DNA of 64,000 nt, taken from assembly GCA_035556735.1 (NCBI GenBank), contig DATMFF010000014.1, positions 62,001 through 126,000 on the forward strand, written 5' to 3'. Positions 34,573-42,638 of the stretch are shown piece by piece. How positions within the stretch are numbered: the first letter of the stretch is position 1; each line of letters opens with the position of its first letter. A program made the position numbers and the translations under genes. Below the pieces are notes generated by a model that was not told the origin of the DNA, searched no databases, and saw only the letters and a program-made list of their open reading frames with translations. The stretch comes from CANJBX01 sp035556735. Lineage in GTDB: Bacteria; Pseudomonadota; Alphaproteobacteria; Rhizobiales; Xanthobacteraceae.

Positions 34573-35270
34573 TAGAGTCTCCTCAACATGGCGGCGGTTT
34601 CGTCGGGACCGCAGTTGAACAGCGCGTCCACCACCGACAGGTAGGGGATGAAATCGCCGAACTGCTGCGGATAGACCGGGTGCTCGAAGCGCTGCCAGGC
34701 GACCTCGATGCCGCGCGCATCGAACGGCGCCTGATCGTGATAACCGGCAGCCCCCGTCCCGGAGAGATAGCGCGTACCGCCGACCGCGTCCACGATGGCG
34801 GCCACCATTTCGCTCTTGCGCCCGTCCGCGGCAAGCTCGCTCGAATTGACGCGCTCGATCGTGATGTTCAGCCATTCACACACGAGATCGATCAGCGCAA
34901 GGTTGAATGCGGCCATCCGCTCGAACGGGCGGGCGTAGAGCCCTTCGAGTCGCGAGAACACCGGTCTGAAGAACGGCGCGCGCGCGTAGTTCTCGCGCAG
35001 CAGGTTGAGGTTGGACACCTTCCAGGCCGGCTGGTCCGACAACACGACGTCCTTGATGGCGGTATCGAGCGGGCATTTCTTCACGCTGAGCGAGAGCCAT
35101 GCCTCGCCGTTGCGCGTCTTGATCTTGTCGCGGTGCGTCCAGGCCTTGGCGGTGCGCTGCACGAACTGCACATGATCCAGAGCGACGTAGACATCCGCAT
35201 GCAGGAAGCGGTGGAAGAACCCGAGATACGGAAGGAAATCCGGCTGATGGACGACCACGGTCTTGCTCAC
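34572..35270 (-). CDS. WbqC-like family protein
   Basis: A 232-residue protein of the WbqC family. It starts VSKTVVVHQPDFLPYLGFFHR, the family's hallmark HQP-x-(F/Y)-LPY-x-G-F, and contains DHVQFVQRTAKAWTHRDKIK. Members sit in O-antigen clusters and are usually called glycine transferases, after a proposed role in acylating 3- or 4-amino sugars with an amino acid, but the evidence is thin. The GTG start at 35270 overlaps the PseG-like stop (GTGA), so it is part of the coupled cassette. If the proposed role holds, the deacetylase next door could expose the amine it uses. Confidence 0.85.
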   Translation of the reverse strand: MSKTVVVHQPDFLPYLGFFHRFLHADVYVALDHVQFVQRTAKAWTHRDKIKTRNGEAWLSLSVKKCPLDTAIKDVVLSDQPAWKVSNLNLLRENYARAPFFRPVFSRLEGLYARPFERMAAFNLALIDLVCEWLNITIERVNSSELAADGRKSEMVAAIVDAVGGTRYLSGTGAAGYHDQAPFDARGIEVAWQRFEHPVYPQQFGDFIPYLSVVDALFNCGPDETAAMLRRL

Positions 35271-36223
35271 AGCGAACGCACCGCCTCCACCACGCGACGC
35301 ACGCCGTCCAGATCGATCCGCTGCAGGGCGGCGCGGCTCATCTCGCCGACCGGCAATTCGCGCGCGAACACGGATTCGTCGAGGTCCGCGTGATGGCCGG
35401 CGAAGACCGCGCCGCCGAACCCGGCCAGGGCCCGGCCGACCGGCACCTCGAAATCCTCGTTGGCGACGACGATGCAAGGCAGTCCGCAGGCGGCCGCCTC
35501 GAACGGGGTCATGCCCCCGCCGGTGATCGCGACCTCGTGGCGATCGAACTCCTCTGCCAGCGACGGCACGTTCTGCTTGACCTCGAACGTCCCGTCCGTG
35601 ACCGCGCGCAGCGCATCGAAATGCGAGAATGCCGGACCGACGACGACGGTCGCCGGACGCTTGTGCCGCGCCAGCAGGCGCATGATCCTGGGCGTGACTC
35701 CATAGGTATCGGCGCCGCCGAGCGTCACGATATACCTGCCAGGTCTGCCGGCCGCGGCGCGCGGCCGGCGAAAGCGAGCCAACCCCTCGTCCAGCAGAAG
35801 ATACTGCTCGCCCCGCAGCAGGACGCGTCCGCCGAGCGTCTCGTGCGGGTCGAACGCGAGCGCGGCCACGTGCAGGTCCGCATCCGCCGCCCCGCTGCCG
35901 CGGTCATCGAACGTGACCAGCGGAATTCCCGCCGCCTTGATGCGCGCCGTCGCGCGCGCTTCGGTGAAATGCTTGTCGTAGATCCACAGCCGCACGCCGT
36001 CGCGCGCGATCGCTGCGGCTTCCCAGTCCGCGTCCGGCATCTCGACCGGCGAGACGGAAAAGTGGAAGCCGTAGCGCTGCAGCCATTCCAGCGACGGCGC
36101 ATGATCGTTGACGTAGAAGCGGACCTGTTCGCCTGTTTCGGCCAGCGCCCGCGCGAGCCGGCAGGCGCGGAACAGGTGACCCATCCCGCGCGCGTGCGAG
36201 GATTCCACACACAGCGCTAGCAT
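35267..36223 (-). CDS. PseG/SpsG-like nucleotide-sugar hydrolase
   Basis: A 318-residue GT-B fold protein similar to PseG, which hydrolyses the UDP bond of a 2,4-diacetamido-trideoxyhexose before condensation by a NeuB-like synthase. The N-terminal ARGMGHLFRACRLA has His16 at the place of PseG's catalytic histidine, and ITGGGMTPFEAAACGLP is the nucleotide-binding C-terminal motif. The ATG at 36223 overlaps the cytidylyltransferase stop by 7 bp. PseG, a CMP-sugar synthetase and NeuB in a row is the late half of a nonulosonic acid pathway. No PseB, PseC or PseH match is adjacent, so the hexose substrate may differ. Confidence 0.82.
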   Translation of the reverse strand: MLALCVESSHARGMGHLFRACRLARALAETGEQVRFYVNDHAPSLEWLQRYGFHFSVSPVEMPDADWEAAAIARDGVRLWIYDKHFTEARATARIKAAGIPLVTFDDRGSGAADADLHVAALAFDPHETLGGRVLLRGEQYLLLDEGLARFRRPRAAAGRPGRYIVTLGGADTYGVTPRIMRLLARHKRPATVVVGPAFSHFDALRAVTDGTFEVKQNVPSLAEEFDRHEVAITGGGMTPFEAAACGLPCIVVANEDFEVPVGRALAGFGGAVFAGHHADLDESVFARELPVGEMSRAALQRIDLDGVRRVVEAVRSL

Positions 36224-36894
36224 GCGGCGATGGCCTCGTGCGTGGTGAGCCACGTGCCCGCAGCCCGCGAGGCCAGCCGGCAGGCCCGCGCGTAGTCTTC
36301 CTCGGTGTCGACCGTCAGCGAGAGGTCGGGGCGGTTCTTGTCCGCTGCCACCGTCAGGCGCCCGATGCGGAACCGATCGGGATTCTCCTGGATATATTCG
36401 TTGACGTGCTCGCGGTGATTGGGCGCATGGCCCTCCCGCGCGCTGCGCTCCAGGGCCGCGCGCGTGAAGATCTCCGCGCCCACCCCGAGCGGCATCACGC
36501 CGAACGAATGCGTGTAGTCGTTGTCCTCGCGCAGATGCAGCTCGACCAGGCGGTCGAGCTCCTCGACGTCGGTGAAGGGGTTGTCCGCGGTCAGCCGGAT
36601 CACGTGATCGAAGCCGTGGGCCGCCGCACACTCGGCATAGCGCGCCAGCACGTCCTGCTCGCTGCCGCGGAAGCAGGGAACGCCCAGCGCGGCGCAGCGC
36701 TCGGCGATCGCGTCATCGCGCGGCTGTGTGCTCGTTGCCACGATCACGGTGACCGCCGCGCGCAGCGATGCCAGCCGCCCGACCACGTGGTCGAGCAGCG
36801 GCCGACCCGCGATCGGCCGCAGCACCTTGCCCGGCAGGCGCGACGAGCCCATGCGCGCCTGGATGACGGCGCCGATCGTCACGCTGCGTTTCAC
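36217..36894 (-). CDS. Cytidylyltransferase-like protein (SpsF/NeuA superfamily)
   Basis: A 225-residue enzyme of the CMP-sugar synthetase superfamily. It begins TIGAVIQARMGSSRLPGKVL, the SpsF-type version of the N-terminal CTP loop, with VIRLTADNPFTD for the metal site and LSLTVDTEEDYARA near the end. It would activate a nonulosonic acid with CTP. SpsF-type proteins are smaller and more divergent than classical NeuA, and some may not use CTP. The start is a GTG at 36894 overlapping the NeuB stop by four bases; a much longer in-frame extension lies inside neuB and was rejected. Confidence 0.82.
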   Translation of the reverse strand: MKRSVTIGAVIQARMGSSRLPGKVLRPIAGRPLLDHVVGRLASLRAAVTVIVATSTQPRDDAIAERCAALGVPCFRGSEQDVLARYAECAAAHGFDHVIRLTADNPFTDVEELDRLVELHLREDNDYTHSFGVMPLGVGAEIFTRAALERSAREGHAPNHREHVNEYIQENPDRFRIGRLTVAADKNRPDLSLTVDTEEDYARACRLASRAAGTWLTTHEAIAAC

Positions 36895-37907
36895 GCCAAG
36901 TCTTCCCACCGCAGCACGCTGTCGGCCTCCATGGCCGCGATCAGCGCACGGCCGACGAGGCCGTGCAGATGCTTGGGCGCGATGCCGGTTCCGGGGCGCT
37001 TCACCGCGAGGTCCTGCGCCGACAGTCTGTGGCCCGCCGGCAGGCCGCGCGCCAGCACCACGCTCTTGCGGTTGTTGAGCCGCGTCGTCGCCTCGCTCTC
37101 GGCCGGGCGCTTGATCCCATCGCCGCGCATCAGTTCGAACTCGCGGACGGCATCGACCAGCCACCTCATCTCGGGCGGATCGGACGACAGGCGGTGATCG
37201 GGGCCGTCGGCATTCTTGTCCGTGGTGAAATGGCGCTCGATCACGCGCGCGCCCATGGCGACGGCGCAGAGCGCCGCGACCGGCGAGAGCGTATGGTCGG
37301 AATAGCCCACGTCGAGCTTGGGGAACTCGCGCATCAGGGTCTGCATGGCGCGCAGGTTCACGTGCGGGGCGTGCGTCGGATAGCTGGTGATGGCGTGCAG
37401 CAGGATGATCCGCTCGTTGCCCTCCCCCCTGATCGCGTCGACGGCCTCGCGGACCTCCTCGAGCGTGCACATGCCGGTGGACAGGAGGATCGGCTTGCCC
37501 GTGCGCGCCACGCAGCGAAGGAACGGCAGGTTGGTGGCGTCGTCCGACCCGATCTTATGCGCCTCGACGCCGCACGCTTCGAGCAGGGCCACGTCGGCCT
37601 CGTGCGAGGGCGTCGAGAACCAGTCGAGCCCGCTGTCCTGGGCGTAGGCGAACACGTCGTGGTGGAGCCGCTCGCCGATCTCGTATTTCTTGAACAGCTC
37701 GAACTGCGAGACGACGCCGGTGTTCTCCATGTCGAACAGCGCGAGCCGGCTGGCCACCGTCTCCGCCCGATAGGTCTGCAGCTTGACCGCATCGACGCCG
37801 CAATCCTTCGCCGCGTCGATCAGCGCGCGCGCTTCCTCGAACGTCGTGAAGTTCCCGCCGATCTCGGCGATGATGTAGCAGCGGTCGGGGGAATATCTGC
37901 GGAACAT
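36891..37907 (-). CDS. NeuB-family nonulosonate synthase with SAF domain
   Basis: A 338-residue synthase that condenses phosphoenolpyruvate with a six-carbon sugar to make a nine-carbon sialic-acid-like sugar. It has the barrel motifs YIIAEIGGNF (11-20), GVDAVKLQTY, HKIGSDD and LLSTGMC, then a C-terminal SAF/antifreeze-like domain (about 280-338, with RPGTGI) that closes over the active site of the partner subunit. The first motif reads GGNF where NeuB, LegI and PseI usually have GxNHxG, so it is a divergent member. It is coupled to the cytidylyltransferase downstream and lies 11 bp from the DegT gene upstream. Confidence 0.86.
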   Translation of the reverse strand: MFRRYSPDRCYIIAEIGGNFTTFEEARALIDAAKDCGVDAVKLQTYRAETVASRLALFDMENTGVVSQFELFKKYEIGERLHHDVFAYAQDSGLDWFSTPSHEADVALLEACGVEAHKIGSDDATNLPFLRCVARTGKPILLSTGMCTLEEVREAVDAIRGEGNERIILLHAITSYPTHAPHVNLRAMQTLMREFPKLDVGYSDHTLSPVAALCAVAMGARVIERHFTTDKNADGPDHRLSSDPPEMRWLVDAVREFELMRGDGIKRPAESEATTRLNNRKSVVLARGLPAGHRLSAQDLAVKRPGTGIAPKHLHGLVGRALIAAMEADSVLRWEDLA

Positions 37908-37918
37908 CGAAAACTCAC

Positions 37919-38974
37919 TCAGGCTGCGGCCAGGATGAAGCTTCTCGCCTCATGGCCAGCCGCAATCACGTCGTCCTCCGTCATCGTCTGGTCGAGCCAG
38001 AAATTGAGCACACCCCCGCTGTACCAAGCGGAGTTGGGAAGCGCCCGGCTCCGATACATATCAGGGCGCAGGAATGGCGTGATATCTGGGTGCCAGCTGC
38101 TCACCTTCTTTCCCATCGCCAACATCTGCTTCAGCACGCGGTCGCGCCACTCGCTGTCCAGCCAGATGCTGAAGCGCCAGGGAACGCCGCCCAGGGAAAC
38201 GGGCAGGAATTGCAGCCCGGAAATCCCGGTGAGTATCTCCCGGTAAATTTGCTGGTGGCGCCGCCGCGCAGCCACCACATCTTGCAGTGCGCGCCGCGCA
38301 CGTGTGGCGCGTTCAACGGTGTCTCTCTCCGGCGCGACGATACCGGTCTCGGCCGCGTCGCGAAGCAGATCCGCGAACGTGTCGATCTGGTCCTTGCCAA
38401 ATTTCGGGTAGGACTGATTGTAGAGCCTCTTATAGCCACGGCTCAGAGCATCCAGCGCCGCCTGGGCCGCGTCGGTGTCGTCCCCGAGCACAGCAGTCTG
38501 TGCCACGATCCGCGTTCTCAGGTCTGCGCTGTTCGCATGGACGAGACCGCCGCCGCCGAGGTCGAGAATCTTCCCGGCGCCATAACTGAAAACCGCAACG
38601 TTTCCCCGGCTTCCCACCGGAAGCCCATCGGCATCGGTTGCGCCTTCGGCCTGCGCGCAGTCCTCGATGAGGGGAACCCCGGCCGCCCGGCAAACGTCGG
38701 CGATCTCCTGAATCTGACAGAGTTCACCGAGCGGATGCACGGCAATGACCGCATCGACGTTGGAAACCTCCGCGCGCAGCAGTTCTGGATCCAGGCCGAG
38801 CGTCGTTCGCTCGATATCGATGAACAACGGACGCCGCCCACCCGCGAGTATGGCGGCGACCACATTGGCGCACACGGTGGGTGATGTGGCGACCCAGCCG
38901 CGGCCGGGGCTGAGCGCGCGCAATGCGAGCGCAATGCCGGCTGTTCCGCTGCCGACCGGGATCGGATCACTCAA
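37919..38974 (-). CDS. DegT/DnrJ/EryC1/StrS aminotransferase, N-terminally short
   Basis: A 351-residue PLP enzyme. The lysine is in FSYGAGKILDLGGGG and the preceding aspartate motif is LIEDCAQAEGA. The protein begins at VGSGTAGIALALRAL, the phosphate-binding region that lies 40-60 residues into normal DegT proteins, so the usual N-terminal arm is missing. The start is a TTG at 38974 with GAGG eight bases upstream; a TAA in frame (the radical SAM stop) rules out a longer version. The lost arm carries contacts across the dimer in homologues, so activity may depend on another subunit or be altered. It could aminate the precursor of the NeuB-made sugar. Confidence 0.78.
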   Translation of the reverse strand: MSDPIPVGSGTAGIALALRALSPGRGWVATSPTVCANVVAAILAGGRRPLFIDIERTTLGLDPELLRAEVSNVDAVIAVHPLGELCQIQEIADVCRAAGVPLIEDCAQAEGATDADGLPVGSRGNVAVFSYGAGKILDLGGGGLVHANSADLRTRIVAQTAVLGDDTDAAQAALDALSRGYKRLYNQSYPKFGKDQIDTFADLLRDAAETGIVAPERDTVERATRARRALQDVVAARRRHQQIYREILTGISGLQFLPVSLGGVPWRFSIWLDSEWRDRVLKQMLAMGKKVSSWHPDITPFLRPDMYRSRALPNSAWYSGGVLNFWLDQTMTEDDVIAAGHEARSFILAAA

Positions 38975-38995
38975 CGTGTCTGCCTCAGATTCAGA

Positions 38996-40150
38996 TTAGT
39001 TCGTGCGCAGCGCGCGCTTTTTGACGCGGCTGACCTGCCTCTCGACCGGCGTCTTCTTTTGCACCTCGTCCAGCGCGACCACCGGCGGCACTTCCTCGTA
39101 CTTGCGCACGGACATGGTCTCCTCGCCCACCTTGATCTGTTCTGTCTTGGTTTTCAGACCATACGAGCAGTTGCGGCATGCAGGATTTTTTTCGAGGTAG
39201 GTATGATCGCGAAATGCCTGGCGCACAGCCTCCGCCTTCTCTCCATGCCAGATGTCGAACAAGCTTTCCTTTGAGGCGTCACCCAGCACATTCTTGCCGC
39301 TGTAGTCGGAAATGCATTGGTGCACCCGCCCGTTATAGCTGATGGTCAGGCGCTGCCATGGCTTTGCGCACACGAAGTAGCGATCCCACTCCAAGGAACG
39401 GTCTTCGAAGTCGCGGATCTCGTCGGCGATGATGTTGATCCGGTCCACCACGCCTTCCCATGCCGACCGGAACTCCGCATCGTCGTTCTGAACGGCCGAC
39501 ATGATCGATTGCACGCGCAGGAGCGGCTTCGTCTTGTTTTGGCTGTCGCGGTAGTTCTTGAGATAGCGAACCTTCTCGACCGTCTCCTCGAAAATGGCTG
39601 GCGCGCGAATCTCGTTATAGATTTTCCCCACCCCATCGGCCGAGATGCTTAACCAGTCCAAACCCGCATCCACCAAGCCGCGCGCATGCTCGGCGGTGAG
39701 CAGCTCGGCGTTGGTGAGAAAGGCGACTTCCCTGATGCCCGCTGTCTTGGCGTAACGGACCATTTCGACGACGCGCTTGTTCAAAAACGGCTCACCGCGC
39801 CAGCTCAGCTTTATCGAATAGACTCCCAACTCGACCGCCTGGTCGACCAGCTTGGTGTAGAGATCCCATTTCATGATGCCCTTGAGATGATCGGGCATGA
39901 ACGTCGTGTAGCACATGGGGCAGCGCATCTGGCATGCGCTCGCGGTCTCGATATCCAGGTGGGACGGGAATCGCGCGACGATATCGAGTTTCGGATAGAT
40001 GCGAAACTTGACCCGGTCCACTACGTGCGCGCGGACGTTTCCAAGCTTGAGGAAATATCGGAGGTTTTGCCGCCAGCCTCCCACCGTGAAGTAGCTGGTC
40101 TCGAAGCGGAAGTAGTTCCGGGCAAACGATTGCAGTTTTTCCATCGTCAT
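38996..40150 (-). CDS. Radical SAM/SPASM domain protein
   Basis: A 384-residue iron-sulphur enzyme. The [4Fe-4S] motif CQMRCPMC (Cys73, Cys77, Cys80) binds SAM; a C-terminal SPASM-type domain has further cysteines (VCAKPW, HQCISDY, CRNC) for auxiliary clusters. The chain ends in a basic tail. SPASM enzymes include peptide modifiers and sugar dehydrogenases or epimerases such as BtrN and NeoN. Set 22 bp before a sugar aminotransferase in a nonulosonate-like cassette, a role on a nucleotide sugar or lipid-linked glycan is plausible. There is no precursor-peptide gene nearby. The ATG at 40150 has AGGA upstream. Confidence 0.85.
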   Translation of the reverse strand: MTMEKLQSFARNYFRFETSYFTVGGWRQNLRYFLKLGNVRAHVVDRVKFRIYPKLDIVARFPSHLDIETASACQMRCPMCYTTFMPDHLKGIMKWDLYTKLVDQAVELGVYSIKLSWRGEPFLNKRVVEMVRYAKTAGIREVAFLTNAELLTAEHARGLVDAGLDWLSISADGVGKIYNEIRAPAIFEETVEKVRYLKNYRDSQNKTKPLLRVQSIMSAVQNDDAEFRSAWEGVVDRINIIADEIRDFEDRSLEWDRYFVCAKPWQRLTISYNGRVHQCISDYSGKNVLGDASKESLFDIWHGEKAEAVRQAFRDHTYLEKNPACRNCSYGLKTKTEQIKVGEETMSVRKYEEVPPVVALDEVQKKTPVERQVSRVKKRALRTN

Positions 40151-40265
40151 GACTGCCGGTCCTTCTGGAATTCACATTGTCGGATTCAAGCCCGCACGAA
40201 GTGCGGACTCATGGTTTCGTTGCCAGCGGCCACCATTCACACAGCGCCCGGTCACTGCTGTTTTC

Positions 40266-41126
40266 TCACGTCGCGACTGCAGCGTGCAGCTGCAGACAGA
40301 GACCGATCCCTTCGCGCAGGGACGTTCGCGGCTTCCACGCCAGAAGCCTGTCCGCCAGGCTGACATCGGCACGGACGTCGGGAATCTCGCCGGGCCGCGG
40401 CTCGTCGGAACTCAGCACTGGCAGGGTGGAGCCTGCCGCGGATTGTGCGATGTCGATGACTTCGCGCACCGAGTGGGACTCGCCCGATCCGAAGTTGAAG
40501 AAGCGCAGCCCCTGCGGCGCGCGCAGCGTGCGCGCGATGCCGTCGGCGAGATCGTCCACGAACAGGTAGTCGCGCCGCGGCGCGAGATCCTTCACCCGGA
40601 TCTCCGTCCCGCGCCTGATCTGGTCGAGCAGGCTCGGAATGAGGAACTCCGCCCGCTGGCCCGGGCCGAAGATGTTGAACGGCCGCACGATGGTGACGGG
40701 CAAACCCTCCGCCCGCGCATGGAACGCGCAGACCTGCTCGGCCAGCGCCTTCGACAGGGCGTAGGGATTGCTGGGATCGACGGGATGATCCTCGCTCACG
40801 GGCAGCACCTTCGGGATGCCGTAGACATAGGCGCTGACGAAGACGAGATGGCCCCGCGCCGCGCGGCAATAGTCGGCAGCGCGCACCGCGCCCTGCACGT
40901 TGGCCTGAAAAAACTCTGCCGGCGCGCGCCAGCTTTCCGGCACGTAGCTCTTTCCGGCGAGATGGATGACGTGCTCCGCACGCGGCAGATCGTTCCAATA
41001 GCGCGCATCCGCGACGTCGCCGCGCGCGTGGTCGAGCGCAACAACGTCCTGGCCCGCGTCACGCAGGGCTCGCACGACGCGCCGGCCGATGAATCCCGCG
41101 GCGCCGGTGACGATGACACGGGTCAT
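40266..41126 (-). CDS. NAD-dependent epimerase/dehydratase (extended SDR)
   Basis: A 286-residue sugar-nucleotide SDR. The cofactor motif TGAAGFIG is at 7-14 and the catalytic pair in YALSK; SAYVYG replaces the usual SSS-VYG block. NIFGPGQR, RRDYLFVDDLADGI and FNFGSGESHSV are family features. The ATG at 41126 (MTRVIVTG) is preferred to a longer frame from 41171. It belongs to the RmlD/GalE-like group acting as a 4-ketoreductase or epimerase; the substrate is unknown. It sits downstream of the antiterminator gene, behind a 7-5-7 palindrome. Confidence 0.85.
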   Translation of the reverse strand: MTRVIVTGAAGFIGRRVVRALRDAGQDVVALDHARGDVADARYWNDLPRAEHVIHLAGKSYVPESWRAPAEFFQANVQGAVRAADYCRAARGHLVFVSAYVYGIPKVLPVSEDHPVDPSNPYALSKALAEQVCAFHARAEGLPVTIVRPFNIFGPGQRAEFLIPSLLDQIRRGTEIRVKDLAPRRDYLFVDDLADGIARTLRAPQGLRFFNFGSGESHSVREVIDIAQSAAGSTLPVLSSDEPRPGEIPDVRADVSLADRLLAWKPRTSLREGIGLCLQLHAAVAT

Positions 41127-41192
41127 GACCGGAAAGGCCTGGGACGACCGGGCGCGCCCCGCTGAGAGCATTCAGGCATGCTACCGCACTCG

Positions 41193-41211
41193 GGGTGAAA
41201 AGGGTTCACCC
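41193..41211. terminator. Perfect hairpin between antiterminator and SDR genes
   Basis: Inverted repeat GGGTGAA and TTCACCC with a 5-base centre. It lies 35 bp after the RfaH-like stop and 67 bp before the SDR start on the minus strand. It could end the regulator transcript, pause polymerase, or bind a regulator. No U-tract follows, so a simple intrinsic terminator is not certain. Confidence 0.45.
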
Positions 41212-41245
41212 GGTGACACACACAGCAGAGCTGCCGCCGTCACGA

Positions 41246-41758
41246 TCAGGCCGCGACGACGGAGCCCCCATCGAGAAACACACGCACCTTGCGGCCGAGC
41301 AGATCGAGCAGCACGGCCACCCGGTCGCGATCGGCCATTCCTTCGAACAGGCCGAGGCACGTATCGAAGGCGCCGCCGACGACCTGGATCTGGTCCCCCG
41401 GCGAAAATCTCGGCGCCGGATCGAGGCGCACGAAGCCCTCGCCGTCCTCGCGCGCACGCAGATCGTCGATCACGTTCTGCGGCACGAGGAGCGGCGCGTC
41501 GCCCGCGCCGACGAGGTGCGACACCCCGAAGGTGGACTGGATCGAGCGCCAGCGTTCGGCCATGACGTCGAAGGCGACGAACAGATAGCGCGGGAACAGC
41601 GGCGTCGGCACGATCTCGACGCGGCGCGCGTGGCTGCGCGTCTTGCGGTAGCGCGGCAGATAGATCGAATAGCCTTGCCGGACCAGATTGGCCGCGGCCT
41701 TGGTCTCGGCGTGCGCATGCGTCTGCACGAGGTACCAGCGGCGCTGCGGCGTGATCAT
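41246..41758 (-). CDS. NusG/RfaH-like transcription antiterminator
   Basis: A 170-residue protein with a NusG N-terminal domain (WYLVQTHAHAETKAAANLVRQGY and LFPRYLFVAFD) and a C-terminal KOW domain (SPGDQIQVVGGAFDTCLGLFEG). These specialised NusG paralogues bind RNA polymerase at operon-specific sites and let it read through long polysaccharide operons. A location at the upstream side of a long run of minus-strand polysaccharide genes (to about 27 kb) fits. Its ATG overlaps the stop of the winged-helix gene (ATGA), so the two are co-expressed. No ops-like element was identified. Confidence 0.9.
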   Translation of the reverse strand: MITPQRRWYLVQTHAHAETKAAANLVRQGYSIYLPRYRKTRSHARRVEIVPTPLFPRYLFVAFDVMAERWRSIQSTFGVSHLVGAGDAPLLVPQNVIDDLRAREDGEGFVRLDPAPRFSPGDQIQVVGGAFDTCLGLFEGMADRDRVAVLLDLLGRKVRVFLDGGSVVAA

Positions 41759-42396
41759 CCGGCGCCTCCATCGCGCGCCGGCGTCGCGCCCAGCAGGGCG
41801 GGAACGAACACGCGCTCCGCGCCGAGCCGCGCCACCGCGGCCTCGATCGTCCGGTACGTGTCGTTGATGTCCGTGACCAGCACGGCATCGAGCGGCGCGC
41901 CGCCGTCGATGGTCGACCAGACAGGCACGCCGACGAACCGCTCGCTCTGCGCGGCCGGATCGACCACGGCAACGACCGTGACCCCGCTTTCGAGCGCGCA
42001 GATGGCGGCAATCTCGGCGAGCTCGGACACCCCGAGGAACGCGACGCGGCCATAGCCGCGCGCGCCGGCGGCCTGCAGCGCGGCGGTGCAGTCCTGCCGG
42101 GCGCGGCGGAAATGCGAGAGCGAATAGGAGAGATACTCGACCGTGAGCCGGGACTTCTCGGAGAACCCGCGCGGCGTGAGGTAATAGGCATAGCGGCGGG
42201 CCGGCGCCTGCCTCACCTTCACCAGGCCCTTGCTGACGCAGCGCCGCAGATAGGCGTTCACGAGGCCGAGCGCGACGCCGAGTTCGGAGGCGAGGAGCCG
42301 CTGCGAGTGCGCGTCCCCCCGCTCCACGGATTCGAGCAGACCCAGCATGATCCGGGTCTTCTCGGCGTCGACCGGCTTGGACGGACTCGTGGCCAT
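41755..42396 (-). CDS. Winged-helix regulator with Rossmann-like sensor domain
   Basis: A 213-residue protein. Residues about 10-75 form a MarR-like winged helix (LLASELGVALGLVNAYLRRCVSKGLVKVRQ) ending in the wing AYYLTPRGF. After a linker, residues about 100-195 look like a Rossmann-type ligand domain (GYGRVAFLGVSELAEIAAI, then VVAVVDP), an arrangement like that of the redox sensor Rex, though I do not see a full NAD motif. The ATG at 42396 is used; a GTG two codons upstream is possible. Two GTTCA-N5-TGAAC palindromes lie just upstream. With the RfaH-like gene coupled behind it, it is a good candidate for the cluster's controller. Confidence 0.78.
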   Translation of the reverse strand: MATSPSKPVDAEKTRIMLGLLESVERGDAHSQRLLASELGVALGLVNAYLRRCVSKGLVKVRQAPARRYAYYLTPRGFSEKSRLTVEYLSYSLSHFRRARQDCTAALQAAGARGYGRVAFLGVSELAEIAAICALESGVTVVAVVDPAAQSERFVGVPVWSTIDGGAPLDAVLVTDINDTYRTIEAAVARLGAERVFVPALLGATPARDGGAG

Positions 42397-42425
42397 GGGC
42401 ACCCCAGCAGCGGGTTTGCTAGCAT

Positions 42426-42440
42426 GTTCACGGAGTGAAC
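42426..42440. promoter_or_regulatory. Operator-like palindrome, proximal copy
   Basis: Perfect inverted repeat GTTCA-CGGAG-TGAAC, 30 bp upstream of the winged-helix ATG. On the minus strand it falls in the spacer between TTGACG (42440-42445) and CTAGCA (42417-42422), a weak promoter candidate with 17-bp spacing. A protein bound here could block initiation. Confidence 0.55.
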
Positions 42441-42453
42441 GTCAATCCGCATC

Positions 42454-42468
42454 GTTCAGGCAATGAAC
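42454..42468. promoter_or_regulatory. Operator-like palindrome, distal copy
   Basis: Perfect inverted repeat GTTCA-GGCAA-TGAAC with the same half-sites and spacing as the copy at 42426-42440; centres are 28 bp apart. Beyond it (42470-42505) the sequence is unusually AT-rich for this window. The whole gap 42397-42638 holds no gene. Confidence 0.55.
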
Positions 42469-42638
42469 GACGATATTACAGTTAAATCAATATCTTATAT
42501 CAGAAGCCCGCGGGCTCCGGGATCGATTTCTTCTGTCGATCGGCTTGCTCTCACGGGCCAAGGCGCCCCTCCCCCGTGGAGGGCGTCTGCACGACCGTTT
42601 CGCGGCGAACGGCGCGGCGCGTCCGTCTGCCCGCCGGT

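Noticed and set aside
40192..40206. Hairpin CCGCAC-GAA-GTGCGG after the SDR gene as an intrinsic terminator
   Set aside because: A real inverted repeat, but it is short, lies 60 bp after the stop and has no T tract, so termination is not supported.
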